Numbered from the stretch's first letter, positions 14,125-26,710 are shown. The stretch: DNA of 64,000 nt from Doris montereyensis (GCA_037039925.1 JAXRKP010001305.1:12501-76500); one strand, 5' to 3'. The notes: a model not told the origin generated them from the letters alone. Made by a program: numbers and translations.

Positions 14125-15050
14125 CTCCAAAATATAGTTTTCAGCGACTATTACTATTACTACGATGACTACAACTAATACAGGTGTTGTATTGCTGCTG
14201 GTATAACTATTACTACGATGACGGTACAACTAATACAGGTGTTGTATTGCTGCGATACGATGTAAACTACAACTAATACTGGTACTATCTTATACATGTG
14301 TTGTATTGCTGCTACTATAACTATTACTACGATGACTAAAACTTAAACAGGTGTTGTATTGCTGCTACTATAACTATTACTACGATGACTAAAACTTATA
14401 CAGGTATCCATTGCTGCTACTATAACTATTACTACGATGACTATAAACTTATACAGGTATCGTATTGCTGCTACTATAACTATTACTACGATGACTACAT
14501 CTAACACAGGTGTTGTATTGATGCTACTATAACTATTACTACAATGATTAAAACTTATACAGGTGTTGTATTGCTGCTACTATAACTATTACTACGATGA
14601 CTACAACTAATACAGGTGTTGTATTGCTGCTACTATAACTATTACTACGATGACTACAACTAATGCAGGTGTTGTATTGCTGCTACTATAACTATTACTA
14701 CGATGACTACAACTAATACAGGTGTTGTATTGATGCCACTACATTTTTTATCTCAACTATTACTACAATGACTAAAACTTATACTACTACTATAACTATT
14801 ACTACGATGACTAAAACTTATACAGGTGTTGTATTGCTGCTACTATAACTATTACTACGATGACTAAAACTTATACAGGTGTTGTATTGCTGTTACTATA
14901 ACTATTACTACGATGACTACAACTAATGCAGGTGTTGTATTGTTTGCTACTATAACTATTACTACGATGACTACAACTAATACAGGTGTTGTATTGATGC
15001 TACTATAACTATTACTACTACATCTAACACATGTGTTGTATTGCTGCTAC
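14125..15050. repeat. 53-bp minisatellite
   Basis: About 15 copies of a 53-bp unit containing CTACTATAACTATTACTACG, ATGACTACAACTAATACAGG and TGTTGTATTGCTG. Several copies are truncated. It is embedded in ACT-rich sequence that its own ACTATAACTATTACTAC core resembles. Confidence 0.9.
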
Positions 15051-15757
15051 TCCTTCAACTATTCATGCGCGATTGCTACGGTTACTACTGCTACTACTAC
15101 TACTACTACTACTGCAAACACTACTACTACTACCACTACTACTACTGTAACCACTACTACTACTACTACAAATAGTATTACTACTACTACTACTACTACT
15201 ACTACGACGACGACTACTACTACTACTCCCACTACACACTGCTACCACTAATACAACAACTATTACTACTACTACGACCACTACTCACTACTACTACTAC
15301 TACTACTACTGCTGCTACTACTACTACTATAAGTACTACTGCTGCTGCTACTAATGCTACTGCTTACTACTATTACTTCTTTCTACTACTAGAACTGCTA
15401 CTACTACAACTAATACTACTACTACTACTGTTACTACTACTACTACTACAACTACTACTACCACTACATTACTACTGCAACTACTACTACTATTATTGCT
15501 ACTACTACTCCTACTATTTCCTCCTACTACTACGACTTCTACTACTACTACTACTACTACTACCACTACTACTACTACTATTAATACAACAGCTACTACT
15601 ACTACTGAAACTCCTACTATTCCTACTACGACCACTACTACTACTACTACTGCTAGTACTATACGTTCTGCTTTAATGCTACTAATGCTACTGCTACTAC
15701 TATTACTTCTAGATACTACTAGAACTACTGCTACTACTACTAGTACTACTCAACTAT

Positions 15758-15789
<32 letters not shown>

Positions 15790-16579
15790 ACTACTACTAT
15801 TATTGTTACTACTACTACAACTACTACTAATTCTTCTTGCTACGCTACTATGACTACATCAGAAGATGCTACTACTTTATTATTACTTTACTATTACTTT
15901 TTACTCCCTCAACTACTACTACTGCTACTACTACTACTACTGCTACTATATCTATTACTACTACTACTATAAGTACTACTGCTGCTGCTACTACTACTAT
16001 TACTTCTACTACTACTAGATCTACTGCTATACTACTAATAACTTACTACTACTTTCTACTACTACTAACTAACTACTACTACTACTACTATTACTGCTAC
16101 TATAACCGTTAACTACTATTCCCTGCTTACAGGTGTTCACCGTTACTATAACTATTTCTACGATGGCTACAACTACATTTTACTTTACTACTACTAGATG
16201 CTGCTACTACTAATAATACTACTATTATTACTACGATCTGCAACTGCTGCTATTCGCTGCTATTACTACTACTAAACTAATACTATTACTGTATACTACT
16301 ACCTACTACTACTTGTACCTACTACTAGAACTACTACTATATACTACTGTTACTACTACTACTACTACTACTATTACTACTACTACTACTACTACTACTA
16401 CTGCTGCTGCTACTACTATAAGTAACTACATGGTTGCTGCTGCTACTACTACTACTATTACTACTGCTACTACTACTATTACTACTGCTACTACTGCTAC
16501 TACTAATACTACAAACACTACTACTACTACCACTACTACTACTGTAACCACTACTACTACTATACTACTACTACTACTA

Positions 16580-16617
<38 letters not shown>

Positions 16618-16809
16618 AAACTACTGCTACTACTACTTTTACTACTACTCCTACTTCTACTACTACCACTACTACTACTACTATTACTACTACTACTACT
16701 ATAAGTACTACTGCTACTGCTACTAGTACTACTACTGCCATCTACTACTCTCTACTACTACTAGATCTACTGCTACTACTACAACTAATAATACTACTAC
16801 TACGACTTT

Positions 16810-16845
<36 letters not shown>

Positions 16846-16991
16846 CACTACTACTACAGCTACTATTACTACTACTATTATTGCTACTACTGCTACTACT
16901 ACTCCTACTCCTACTATTACTAGTCCTGAATTTAGTGCTACTACTACTACTACTACAACTACTACTGTTGCTGCTACTACTAGTGCTACTT

Positions 16992-17036
<45 letters not shown>

Positions 17037-17040
17037 ATGT
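15051..17040. repeat. Long imperfect (ACT)n trinucleotide array
   Basis: About 2 kb of (ACT)n with frequent GCT, ATT and ACA variants; with 13550-14124 and the 53-bp minisatellite it forms a domain of about 3.5 kb. It translates as poly-Thr, poly-Leu or poly-Tyr and, on the other strand, poly-Ser or poly-Val. None of these frames is a gene. Confidence 0.95.
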
Positions 17041-18205
17041 ACTAATGGCGCGATGCTAGGCACCAGTGGTACGATATTAGACACCAAGGCTACTGATACT
17101 AGGCACCAGTGGTACGATATTAGACACCAATGGACTGATCATTTGACACCATGGTACGATATTAGACACCAATGGTACGATATTAGACACCAATGGTACG
17201 ATATTAGACACCAATGGTACGATATTAGACACCAATGGTATTATTGCTGCTGTACTGATATTAGACTGCTGCTAATGGTGCTGCTGATATTAGACACCAA
17301 TGGTACTACTATTAGACGTTTGCTGCTGCAATGGTACGGATATTAGACACCTACTACTACGATATTAGACACCAATGGTACGATATTAGACACCAATGGT
17401 ACGATATTAGACACCACTACTATTGACTGCTATTGAACTGCTGCCACCAGTGGTACGATCCTGACTCCCACTTCAGTGGTACACTGATATTAGACACCAG
17501 TACTAGTGGCTATTAATGATGCTACTACTGCTGCTGCTACTACTACTACTACTACTAATGGTACGATATTACTGCTACGATATTAGACACCAGTACTAGT
17601 GCTACGATACTAGACACCAATGGTACGATATTAGACACCAAGTGATACGATATATTAGACACCAATGATACTACAACTGATATATTAGACACAAGTGATA
17701 CGATATTAGACACCAATGGTACGATATAGGCACCAAGTACGATATTAGACCAATGATACGATACTAGGCAACCAGTGGTACGATATTAGACACCAATGAT
17801 ACGATATTAGACACCAATGGTACGATATTAGACACCAATGATACGATATAGGCACCAGTGGTACGATATTAGTATGGTACGATACCAGTGGTACGATATT
17901 AGACACCAATGGTACGATTGTAGACACCAGTGGTACGATATAGACACCAATGATACGATACTAGGCACCAGTGGTACGATAGTAGACACCAATGGTACGA
18001 TAGTAGTACATCAATGGTACGGTAGTAGGCACCAATGGTACGATTATTAGGCACCAGTGGTACGATATTAGGCACCAATGGTACGATAGTAGACACCAAT
18101 GGTACGATAGTAGACATCAATGGTAGGATATTAGGCACCAATGGTAGGCACCAATGGTAGGATACTAGGCACCAGGATTGTAATACTAGGCACCAGTAGT
18201 ACGAT
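17041..18205. repeat. 21-bp minisatellite
   Basis: Unit GGTACGATATTAGACACCAA plus T. Copies at 17150-17240 and 17700-18180 are regular. Those at 17235-17590 are mixed with CTG/ACT trinucleotide pieces. GGC and AGT variants of the unit dominate toward the right end. Confidence 0.9.
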
Positions 18206-18264
18206 AGCTGCTATGGCGGTGAGCTAAAACCTTTACATGGATGGCTTAAAGACAAAGAAACATT

Positions 18265-18540
18265 TATAGGCATACTACAATCCGCATCCCCGCATAAGTG
18301 CAGGCGCATCAACGTTACATCATTTATCCTTAACAGCTCAATTTAAATTCATTTAAACGCCTTCTAAACTTCCCTAAGACCATACAATACAGCAGCCTTT
18401 TAGTTGTAAGCAGAGTTAAATGCTTCGTTTTACCACTGTTAAGATCATTGTCTGCTCATAGCCGGGTACTCATGCATACCTAAATTGACTGAGGAAAACA
18501 AAGTGAAGTACTTATCTCAAGAGGGTTTTCAACCAATACC
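18265..18540 (-). mobile_element. SINE body fragment (family B)
   Basis: Shares GCATCCCCGCATAAGTGCAG, ACATCATTTATCC, a CATAGCCGGGTACTCAT block and GTGAAGTAC with the more complete copy at 21100-21950 and the fragment at 52393-52580. Strand is inferred from the tRNA-like head position in the 21.1-kb copy. Confidence 0.5.
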
Positions 18541-18754
18541 ATTATGATTACAAACACAACCCTACGTATTGTACCAAAATACCTCCTTGACCTCCTGTTC
18601 AAGGGATGACCCTTATCACTCAGTAACAATGCTTTGCTTTTATCCTACAGAAATCAAAATAATCTGCAGGCTGGACAGGCAAGACAAGAGTAATAATACT
18701 GCACCTAAAGGATTTATAACCACCCATCTGCATTAGGACTAAGTACACAAGCTA

Positions 18755-18994
18755 GTGGAAGAATCTGTAACACAGCTGTTGAGCTGGCAGACTAGGAATC
18801 GTGAAGTCAGGGTTCGAGTTCGAATCCTGACAAGATAGTATCCTTGTGTTCATTTCAAGGGAAAAAACCGCTCTACGCGCATTTCGTCTGGCAGAAATTT
18901 CTTGGACACAGTGCTTCAGTTCATTATCCGATTCTTTGTGTCTTGATGAAGACATATTTCCCCCTTGTGGAATGAACAAGGTTTTATTTTATTA

Positions 18995-19034
<40 letters not shown>
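18755..19034 (+). mobile_element. tRNA-derived SINE with (TTA)n tail
   Basis: The tRNA-like head has a good B box (GGTTCGAGTTCGAATCC region at about 18810-18828). The body runs to GGAATGAACAAGG, followed by TTTTATTTTATTA and (TTA)n. The tail matches the (TTA)n found at CR1-like LINE ends in this window, which suggests CR1-type mobilisation (inference). Confidence 0.6.
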
Positions 19035-19035
<1 letters not shown>

Positions 19036-19040
19036 GAGTG

Positions 19041-19924
19041 GGTTTATAATCGCTATTCCCACACAAGCACAGGCTCACCGATTACAATGATTACAAGCAC
19101 ACAATACAATGATTACAAGCACAGGCTCACCGATTACAATGATTACAAGCACAGTTCCGATTACAATGATTACAAGCACAGGCTCACAGATTACAATGAT
19201 TACAAGCACAGGCTCACCGATTACAATGATTACAAGCACAGGCTCACAGATTACAATGATTACAAGCACAGGCAGATTCAATGATTACAAGCACAGGCTC
19301 ACCGATTACAATGATTACAAGCACAGGCTCACCGATTACAATGATTACAAGCACAGGCTCACCGATTACAATGATTACAAGCACAGGCTCACCGATTACA
19401 ATGATTACAAGCACAGGTTGATACAATGATTACAAGCACAGGCTCACCAATTACAATGATTACAAGCACAGGCTCACCGATTACAATGATTACAAGCACA
19501 GGCTCACCGATTACAATGATTACAAGCACATGATTACAATGATTACAAGCACAGGCTCACCGATTACAATGATTAAAAGCACAGGCTGATTACAATGGTT
19601 ACAAGCACAGGCTCACCGATTACAATGATTACAAGCACAGGCTCACGATTTAATGATTACAAGCACAGGCTCACCGATTACAATGATTACAAGCACAGGC
19701 TCACCGATTACAATGATTACAAGCAAGGCTGATACAATGATTACAAGCACAGGCTCACCGATTACAATGGTTACAAGCAATGATTACAATGATTACAAGC
19801 ACAGGCTCACCGACTACAATGATTGCAAGCACAGGCTCACCGACTACAATGATTGCAAGCACAGGCTCACCGACTACAATAATTACAAGCACAGGCTCAC
19901 TGATTACAATAATTACAAGCACAG
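19041..19924. repeat. 30-bp minisatellite seeded in SINE sequence
   Basis: About 27 copies of ATTACAATGATTACAAGCAC plus AGGCTCACCG. The first unit grows out of a SINE family B motif (GGTTTATAATCGCTATTCCC then ACACAAGCACAGGCTCACCG), and the array ends exactly where a family S1 SINE begins. All long open frames here are repeat translations. Confidence 0.9.
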
Positions 19925-20157
19925 CGGGGACTCAGTAGTCGAGGGTCAAGGTGTCGGCCTCTTAACCAAAAGAGAGTGGGTTCGAGCCCCACGAACGGTT
20001 GACAAATATTCTACAAAATCAAAATATATCCCCCGGTCCAGGTAGGTGGATCGACACATAGTCCCATCAGAGGTTGACGATTAAAAGGAGAACCAGTGTG
20101 CACAACACAACACTCTGTGCACGTTAAGGATGCCGTGGCTGGTAAATCAAATCAAAA
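19925..20157 (+). mobile_element. tRNA-derived SINE, family S1
   Basis: Head GGGGACTCAGTAGTCGAGGG (A box TAGTCGAGGGT) and B box GGGTTCGAGCCC, then GGTCCAGGTAGGTGGATCGA, CTCTGTGCACGTTAAGGATG and the tail GTAAATCAAATCAAAA. The region between the last two motifs is partly deleted relative to other copies. Confidence 0.75.
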
Positions 20158-20489
20158 TACCACTGAACTGAACAACTTCTTAAATTCAATGTAAACAACT
20201 CAGTGTCAATTTATCTTTTCCAAAAATTGAGACTATGGAATATTTGCAAACACGGAAAAACTAGAACGATGAAGCTGTAGAGGAGGTGAAGAGACAAAAT
20301 AAGATAAAGATCCACGTAAACGATGAAAGATGCACAGCAATCCACAGAAGGGAAACAACCTGAAACAATTTGATAACTATTATTTCATTGATTCTTGCTA
20401 TGCCATAATATCAATGCTCGATCGGTATGTAATAAAGATACAATCTTATACAGTTAAACTGTGGAAAATGACATGACATCAATGTTCTA

Positions 20490-21095
20490 GTCATAACAAA
20501 GACATGGCTAGGACCCCATGGCAATATGACTGTGAATGGACTAGTATCTACGATATGCTTTCAAACTCTTATGTTATAATATGCATATAGACCACCGGCA
20601 TCAAGCCATCAACGAAGAACAATACAAATAGCTTTCAGTTCTTCACAGAAAAAAAGTTGATACTTTTCAAAAGCAAAATGCTACATGAAGTGACCAGGGG
20701 TGTATACATGCATACAAAACTCGACTCTTTCCAAAAAAAAAATATAATGGTCATTGTAAAATTGAAAAATCAGAATTTCAAATATATATATCGATATAGA
20801 CCACCGTCATCAAGCCATCAACAAAGAACAATACAATAATATTTTGGCCATGATAAAACTGAAGGTTCAGAATTTCAAACTCATATGCATATATTATAGA
20901 CCACAGTCATCAAGTAAGAACAGTACAAATATCTTTCAGTTCCTCACAGAATTGAAAGAATTTACCCACAGATACAGCCCGATAATTTATTGACAGCTGG
21001 TGATTTTAACATTCACATAGACAAATTGGCAAATTCACTCGCTTTAGATTCTCTAAAAATAAAACAACATGTACATGAACCCACGAATGAATTAA
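20490..21095 (+). mobile_element. CR1-like LINE endonuclease fragment with internal duplications
   Basis: Decayed APE-type endonuclease coding sequence: ITKTWLG-like start, YRPPSSSHQQRT near 20795, and AGDFNIHIDK at about 20998-21027 followed by HVHEPTNELK. The segment encoding YRPPxSSHQ occurs three times (about 20590, 20799 and 20900). It probably continues at 21990-22430 after an inserted SINE. Confidence 0.65.
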
Positions 21096-21099
21096 AGAT

Positions 21100-21950
21100 A
21101 AAGGTAAAGGTGGATTTATAGCCCGTATCCTCGCACAAGTGCAGGCTCACCGAGTGTACATCATGTGTCCCCCAGCTCAACTCCCGGGGAGCACACAGCC
21201 AATGTCACTATAAGTCCTCAACTCCCGGGAGCTTTTCACACAGTACACAAGTCTGTTAGACTTTTCACACTAGCACTCTAACAAGATATTTCGCTACATA
21301 TAGCTGTTAGGCTTTTAGGGGCTTTTCACACTAGCACTCTAACAAGATATTTCGCTACATATAGCTGTTAGGCTTTTCACACTAGCACTCTAACAAGATA
21401 TTTCGCTACATATAGCTGTTAGGCTTTTCACACTAGCACTCTAACAAGATATTTCGCTACATATAGCTGTTAGGCTTTTCACACTAGCACTCTAACAAGA
21501 TATTTCGCTACATATAGCTGTTAGGCTTTTCACACTAGCACTCTAACAAGATATTTCGCTACATATAGCTGTTAGGCTTTTCACACTAGCACTCTAACAA
21601 GATATTTCGCTACATATAGCTGTTAGGCTTTTTCACTCACAAGATAGCACATATAGCTGTTAACAAGATAACAAGATATTTCGCTACATATAGCTGTTAG
21701 GCTTTTCACACTAGCACTCTAACAAGATATTTCGCTACATATAGCTGTTAGGCTTTTCACACTAGCACTCTAACAAGATATTTCGCTACTTATAGCTGGG
21801 AACTCATTCACATATGAGTCAAGTGAGGAAAGTAGAGTACAACGTTGTGAAAAAAACGTGACAGCCGTGGGGCTTGAACCAGTGTCGTCATGACCACAAG
21901 CTCACAACACTATGGTTTAGCTACGACTCTAATGAGGTCATACATGAGAT
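21100..21950 (-). mobile_element. SINE family B copy carrying an internal minisatellite
   Basis: Read on the minus strand: a tRNA-like head at 21945-21862 (B box GGTTCAAGCCC), then a body with CTACTTTCCTCACTTGACTC. An expanded 51-bp minisatellite follows, then the conserved end with GAGCTGGGGGACACATGATG and GTGCGAGGATACGGGCTATA. It lies between two halves of a CR1-like fragment, so it probably inserted there. Confidence 0.55.
21245..21800. repeat. 51-bp minisatellite inside a SINE
   Basis: About ten copies of a 51-bp unit made of GCTGTTAGGCTTTTCACACT, AGCACTCTAACAAGATATTT and CGCTACATATA. Central copies are nearly identical; one copy near 21635 is scrambled. This unit is unrelated to the 51-bp repeat at 183-905. 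Confidence 0.92.
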
Positions 21951-21989
21951 CTTATTATCAACAGAGTGTATGGCAGATCTATTTCGAAC

Positions 21990-22430
21990 ATATTTTTGTA
22001 GGTCATGACAGCCCATCTGATTAGATTATTTTTCATTGCAAACTTCATTATGGAAAATCCAAATATCTTACAAAAACCGTGACCACACGAAATACTGAAA
22101 ATGCCACCATGGAGGATGTTATGGGAGCTATCACATCATTTAGTCAAACATCACGCATATTATGGTTGAACATGTTTGCGGTGTTAAAGAGAGTATATTA
22201 TTTTATCTAGCACTCTCGATCATCTAGCCCACCGGAAGACAAAAACTATCACAATTTGACCAAACACTGAGTGCTTTAACGAAAAATTACGTGGAAGCTT
22301 AACAAAATCGAAAGAAAAAAAAAACCTGAAAGGAAGTGGAGAAGAACAGGACTTGAAATTGACAAGAATTGATCAAAACACAAAGATCTATTGATAATTG
22401 CCCAAAGATTTAGTTTTTTTTAAGTGTTTA
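21990..22430 (+). mobile_element. CR1-like LINE linker fragment
   Basis: Decayed sequence between endonuclease and RT. The clearest motif is ERKWRRTGLEID at about 22330-22365, downstream of a degraded stretch with SDHCKLHYGK near 22030. Fits as the continuation of 20490-21095. Confidence 0.5.
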
Positions 22431-22664
22431 TTCAGACATACGGGGTACCGTACATACAAAGTTTTAACGACTGGGTCATAAGTAGGAACGTCAGCTTTTG
22501 TTTCTTTGAAATTTACCCCTCCATCATTGCGCTGATTTCAGGGTGAACTAAGTGGAAATAAGCAAGATAAAAGATAAGTCAAAAAAGAAAAGAAAGGAAA
22601 AATGTCTTATCAGCAGTGCCCGTCAACCGCCGCAGGAACATCAGCAGCAATGACTTCATCAGAG

Positions 22665-23912
22665 TGACAGTGACAGAAAAAATGGTGTCCGATTGAGCGA
22701 TAGACAGAAAAAAATGGTGTCCGATTGAGAGATAGACAGAAAAAATGGTGTCCGATTGAGCAATAGACAGAAAAAATGGTGTCCGATTTAGACAGAAAAA
22801 ATGGTGTCCGATTGAGCAATAGACAGAAAAAATGGTGTCCGATTGAGAGATAGACAGAAAAAATGGTGTCGATTGAGAGATAGACAGAAAAAATGGTGTC
22901 GATTAGACAGAAAAAATGGTGTCGATTGAGAGATAGACAGAGACAATGGTGTCCGATTGAGCGATGAAAAAATGGTGTCCGATTGAGAGATAGACAGAGA
23001 CAATGGTGTCCGATTGAGCGATAGACAGAGACAATGGTGTCCGATTGAGCGATAGACAGAGACAATGGTGTCCGATTGAGCAATGGACAGGTAAAATGGT
23101 GTCCGATTGAGCTATAGACAGACAAAATGCCGTCTGATTCAGCAGTAGACATATAAAATGGTGTCCGATTGAGCGATAGACAGAGACAATGGTGTGTCCC
23201 ATTGAGCGATAGACAGAGACAATGGTGTCCGATTGAGCGATAGACAGAGAAAATGGTGTCCGATTTAGAGCATAGGAAAATGGTGTCCGATTGAGCAATA
23301 GAGACAGAGAAAAATGGTGTCTGATTGAGCGATAGACATATAAAATGCGTCGATTGAGCGATAGACAGAGAAAATGGTGTCCGATTGAGCAATAGAGACA
23401 GAGAAAATGGTGTCTGATTGAGCGATAGAGACAGAGAAAATGGTGTCTGATTGAGCGATAGACAGATAAAATGGTGTCCGATTGAGGGATAGACAGATAA
23501 AATGGTGTCCGATTGAGCGATAGACAGAGAAAATGGTGTCGATTGAGCAATAGAGACAGAGAAAATGGTGTCTGATTGAGGGATAGATAGATAAAATGGT
23601 GTCTGATTGAGCGATAGACAGAGACAATGGTGTCCGATTGAGCAATAGACAGAGACAATGGTGTCCCGATTGAGCGATAGACAGAGACAATGGTGTCCGA
23701 TTGAGCAATAGAGACAGAGAAAATGGTGTCCGATTGAGCAATAGACAGAGAAAATGGTGTCCGATTGAGCGATAGACAGAAAAATGGTGTCCGATTGAGC
23801 GATAGACAGATAAAATGGTGTCTGATTGAGCGATAGACAGAGAAAAATGGCATCCGATTGAGCAATAGACAGAGAAAATGGTGTCTGATTGAGCGATAGA
23901 CAGAGAAGAAGA
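22665..23912. repeat. 31-bp minisatellite
   Basis: About 40 copies of a unit built from GATTGAGCGATAGACAGAGA and AAATGGTGTCC, with many small variants. The very long minus-strand open frames (up to 540 codons) that cross it have no domain and only reflect a repeat length near a multiple of three with compensating indels. Confidence 0.93.
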
Positions 23913-24084
23913 TGATCACCAATGGCTTACCCTCAGACACATGAAGAAGATTCCCTTTTTTTTTAATTGTGTCTTTGTTCTTATTGGGACTGCATGATTT
24001 CATTCTAATATTCATCACTTTCGGGACATGCCTTGCCTCACTTTTTGTCTTTAATTTTAAGTTTTTTGTTAGCATTAGTAGCTG

Positions 24085-24770
24085 GGTGCCATTGGCGAGG
24101 TGATGGGTGCCATGGCGAGGTGATGGTGCCAACGTGGCGAGGCGATGGGTGCCGATGTGGCGAGGTGATGGGTGCCAACGTGGCGATGATGAGTGCCAAC
24201 GTGGCGAGGTGATGAGTGCCAACGTGGCGAGGTGATGAGTGCCGATGTGGCGAGGTGATGAGTGCCGATGTGGCGAGGTGATGGGTGCCAACGTGGCGAG
24301 GTGATGAGTGCCAACGTGGCGAGGTGATAGTGGCGAGGTGATGGGTGCCAACGTGGCGAGGTGATGAGTGCCAACGTGGCGAGGTGATGAGTGCCGATGT
24401 GGCGAGGTGATGAGTGCCAACGTGGCGAGGTGATGGGTGCCAACGAGGGTGATGAGTGCCAAGGCGATGATGAGTGCGATGTGGCGAGGTGATGAGTGCC
24501 AACGTGGCGAGGTGATGGGTGCCAACGTGGCGAGGTGATGGGTGGTGATGGGTGCCGATGTGGCGAGGTGATGGGTGCTGATGTGGCGAGGCGATGTGGC
24601 GAGGCTGATGAGTGCCGATGTGGCGAGGTGATGGGTGCTGATGTGGCGAGGCGATGAGTGCCGATGTGGCTAGCTGATGAGTGCCGATCTGGCGAGGCGA
24701 TAAGTGCTGATGGGCGAGGCGATTGGTGCCGATGTGGCGAGGCGATGGGTGCCAATGTGGCGGTTGGTGT
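24085..24770. repeat. 23-bp minisatellite, CpG-containing
   Basis: About 29 copies of GATGGGTGCCAACGTGGCGA plus GGT, with CCAACG/CCGATG variants. It is much more GC- and CpG-rich than its surroundings. Translations in all minus-strand frames are repetitive and not genes. Confidence 0.93.
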
Positions 24771-25139
24771 TCTATTGTTGGCTGCTTAGGATTTGTTCTT
24801 TTCTCGTATTTACTTATTTATCTCGTTTGTCCCGAAGGGGCTCTAACATAAATTTGTTCATGTCTGCGTCGTGCATGCCGTAGCCCTTATGGTTTATTTA
24901 TCACTTTCGAAATGGTATCTTGCCTCATTATAATTTGTCTTCTTGTAGTCTCTTGTCTACAACACATGTATCATAATAGAACTTATTTGACATAGGCGTT
25001 TTTCGCATCCTAATCTTCAGGACAGGATGCTTCAGCAGCTTCTGTGATCCGTTTAATGAGACTCCAATGTTTTCTATCTTGTGCAATCTTGGTACTCAGA
25101 TATTGTGCCACTTAGCGCCTTATTCCTATCCAATTGTGG
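24771..25139. other. Non-coding sequence, nothing recognised
   Basis: No tandem repeat, exon or transposon motif that I can support. Confidence 0.4.
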
Positions 25140-25450
25140 CACTCGATAGTCCAGAGGCAAGGTGTCGGCCTCTCAACCAAATGGTATTGGGTTCCAAGCC
25201 CTGCCAACGGTTGAAAAATGTTCTCGTTTATTGCCAAGAAAATCTACCTCCCTGGTCCAGGTAGGTGGATCGACACCTAGTCCCATCGGAGATGGATGAT
25301 AAAAAAGAGGTCCTGTGTGCAGATCACAACAGTGAGCACGTTAAAGATTCTTTGGCTGTTTACAAGGCAGTCTGGGCAAAATTGGAAATCCTACCAATAA
25401 CCCTTGAGATCCCCTTAGTTGTGGATGTGGGTAAATCAAATCAAATAAAA
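25140..25450 (+). mobile_element. tRNA-derived SINE, family S1, near full length
   Basis: A box TAGTCCAGAGG, degenerate B box GGGTTCCAAGCCC, GGTCCAGGTAGGTGGATCGA, GAGCACGTTAAAGATTC, then GTTGTGGATGTGGG and a GTAAATCAAATCAAAT tail. Confidence 0.8.
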
Positions 25451-25915
25451 AGTATTTATCCAATTCTTTGTATCACCTTCCCATCTTCTTTTCTGTCTAT
25501 GGCTCAATCAGACACCATCCATTCTTGCTTATCCGCCCCATCGCTTTCTGTATGTTGATATGTCTTTTAATGTGTCCAAAATGCTTTTTCTCTCTCTCTA
25601 CATTATAATTTCATACAAGAGTGAGCATTGTCTTGATGTTGATATGCTTTCCTAATAAACATGTTTTCCATGCATTTTCTTTTCACCACACGATGCGTAT
25701 CCACATTTCAAAAGCAAATGTACAATGATGTAATATGATGTATTTTAGCTTCATTGGTTTTGTTACTGGTCCATGTTTGACAGCCATATTATTTTAGTGT
25801 AGAACTATGAGAATAAACATAATGGTAACAGGAACAGAAAATCTTGCCAATTGATAAAAAATATTAATGGTTAAATCTATCAACAAAGACATTCATCGCT
25901 AGTAATACTGTACGA
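25451..25915. other. Non-coding sequence, nothing recognised
   Basis: AT-rich; no supportable feature. Confidence 0.4.
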
Positions 25916-25917
25916 TG

Positions 25918-26075
25918 TAGTAGTAGTAGAAATAACTAACAGGATGAAACTTTCCAAACCAAGTACCTTTCCACCAAATGTTAGGGTCACTGTAACTGCT
26001 GCCCATCTGCTGTTGCTGCTCAAACCCAGGACCTCATGATCCCCAGTCCAGCAGCTTAACCGATCAGCCACCAAC
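25918..26075 (-). mobile_element. tRNA-derived SINE (family S2) with short (CTA)n tail
   Basis: Minus-strand head: A box TGGCTGATCGG, then GGGGATCATGAGGTCCTGGG and B box GGGTTTGAGCA. The body ends near TTATTTCTACTACTACTAC. The head resembles the plus-strand copy at 27783-27860. Confidence 0.5.
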
Positions 26076-26142
26076 ACAACACTTTGAGATAAGATAAGAT
26101 AAACTTTATGTCGAATAAAGGCACATTTCATTGGCGTTACAG

Positions 26143-26223
<81 letters not shown>
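26143..26223. repeat. (TAA)n microsatellite at a LINE 3' end
   Basis: A pure (TAA)n run of about 80 bp abutting the minus-strand CR1-like 3' end at 26224. Confidence 0.95.
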
Positions 26224-26224
<1 letters not shown>

Positions 26225-26710
26225 TAATACACATTTATATTGCACCAACACCTCCTATATACAGCTATGGGCGCATTACAATTTTTTTAAAATTACTTAC
26301 TTACTACACACACAACCACACGGAAAGAAAAAAAGGACTTAAAAAATTACATTGTTAAATGATACTCTCTAACCAGAAACATTAAAAAGCTTTTCTAAAT
26401 AAACATTTCTTCAAGCGCTTTTTGAAAACATCCAGAGATGGCGATAACTTCACTCATTGGGGAGATCATTCCACACCCTGGAATTGAAATGTTGGAAGCT
26501 GCGTTCACCAGCTTTTGAACAACAGCGGTATGTTGAGTTGAAAAGCGTTCTTCATCGACCTTAGTGATCTGCATGGCTTGTGGCGAGACAGCAAATCGTT
26601 GATAGATGCTGGCTACACATTGTTTAGAGATTTACTATGGATGTCGCCTTGTACTGCACATGATGAAAAATTGGGAGCCAGTGCAGATCTTGGAGCAATT
26701 TTTGTAAATG
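26224..26710 (-). mobile_element. CR1-like LINE 3' terminal fragment
   Basis: Minus-strand translation: LHWLPIFHHVQYK (about 26640-26690), then CSKAGERSFQHF and RVWNDLP, and a basic SLDVFKKRLKKCLF end near 26390-26440. The 3' end reads GGTGCAATATAAATGTG followed by (TTA)n, as in the copy at 1839. Confidence 0.7.

Noticed and set aside
19041..19924. Regular direct repeats resembling a CRISPR array
   Set aside because: Units are contiguous without unique spacers, and the genome is a eukaryote's.
19925..20005. A genuine tRNA gene (also the heads at 11805, 18780, 25140, 27783, 32755, 43630)
   Set aside because: A and B boxes are recognisable, but no proper cloverleaf closes and each is followed by a SINE body and tail.
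22903..24525. A 540-codon minus-strand open frame and its overlapping neighbours
   Set aside because: It crosses two minisatellites and a spacer, is almost entirely repetitive, and has no domain, intron signals or sensible start.
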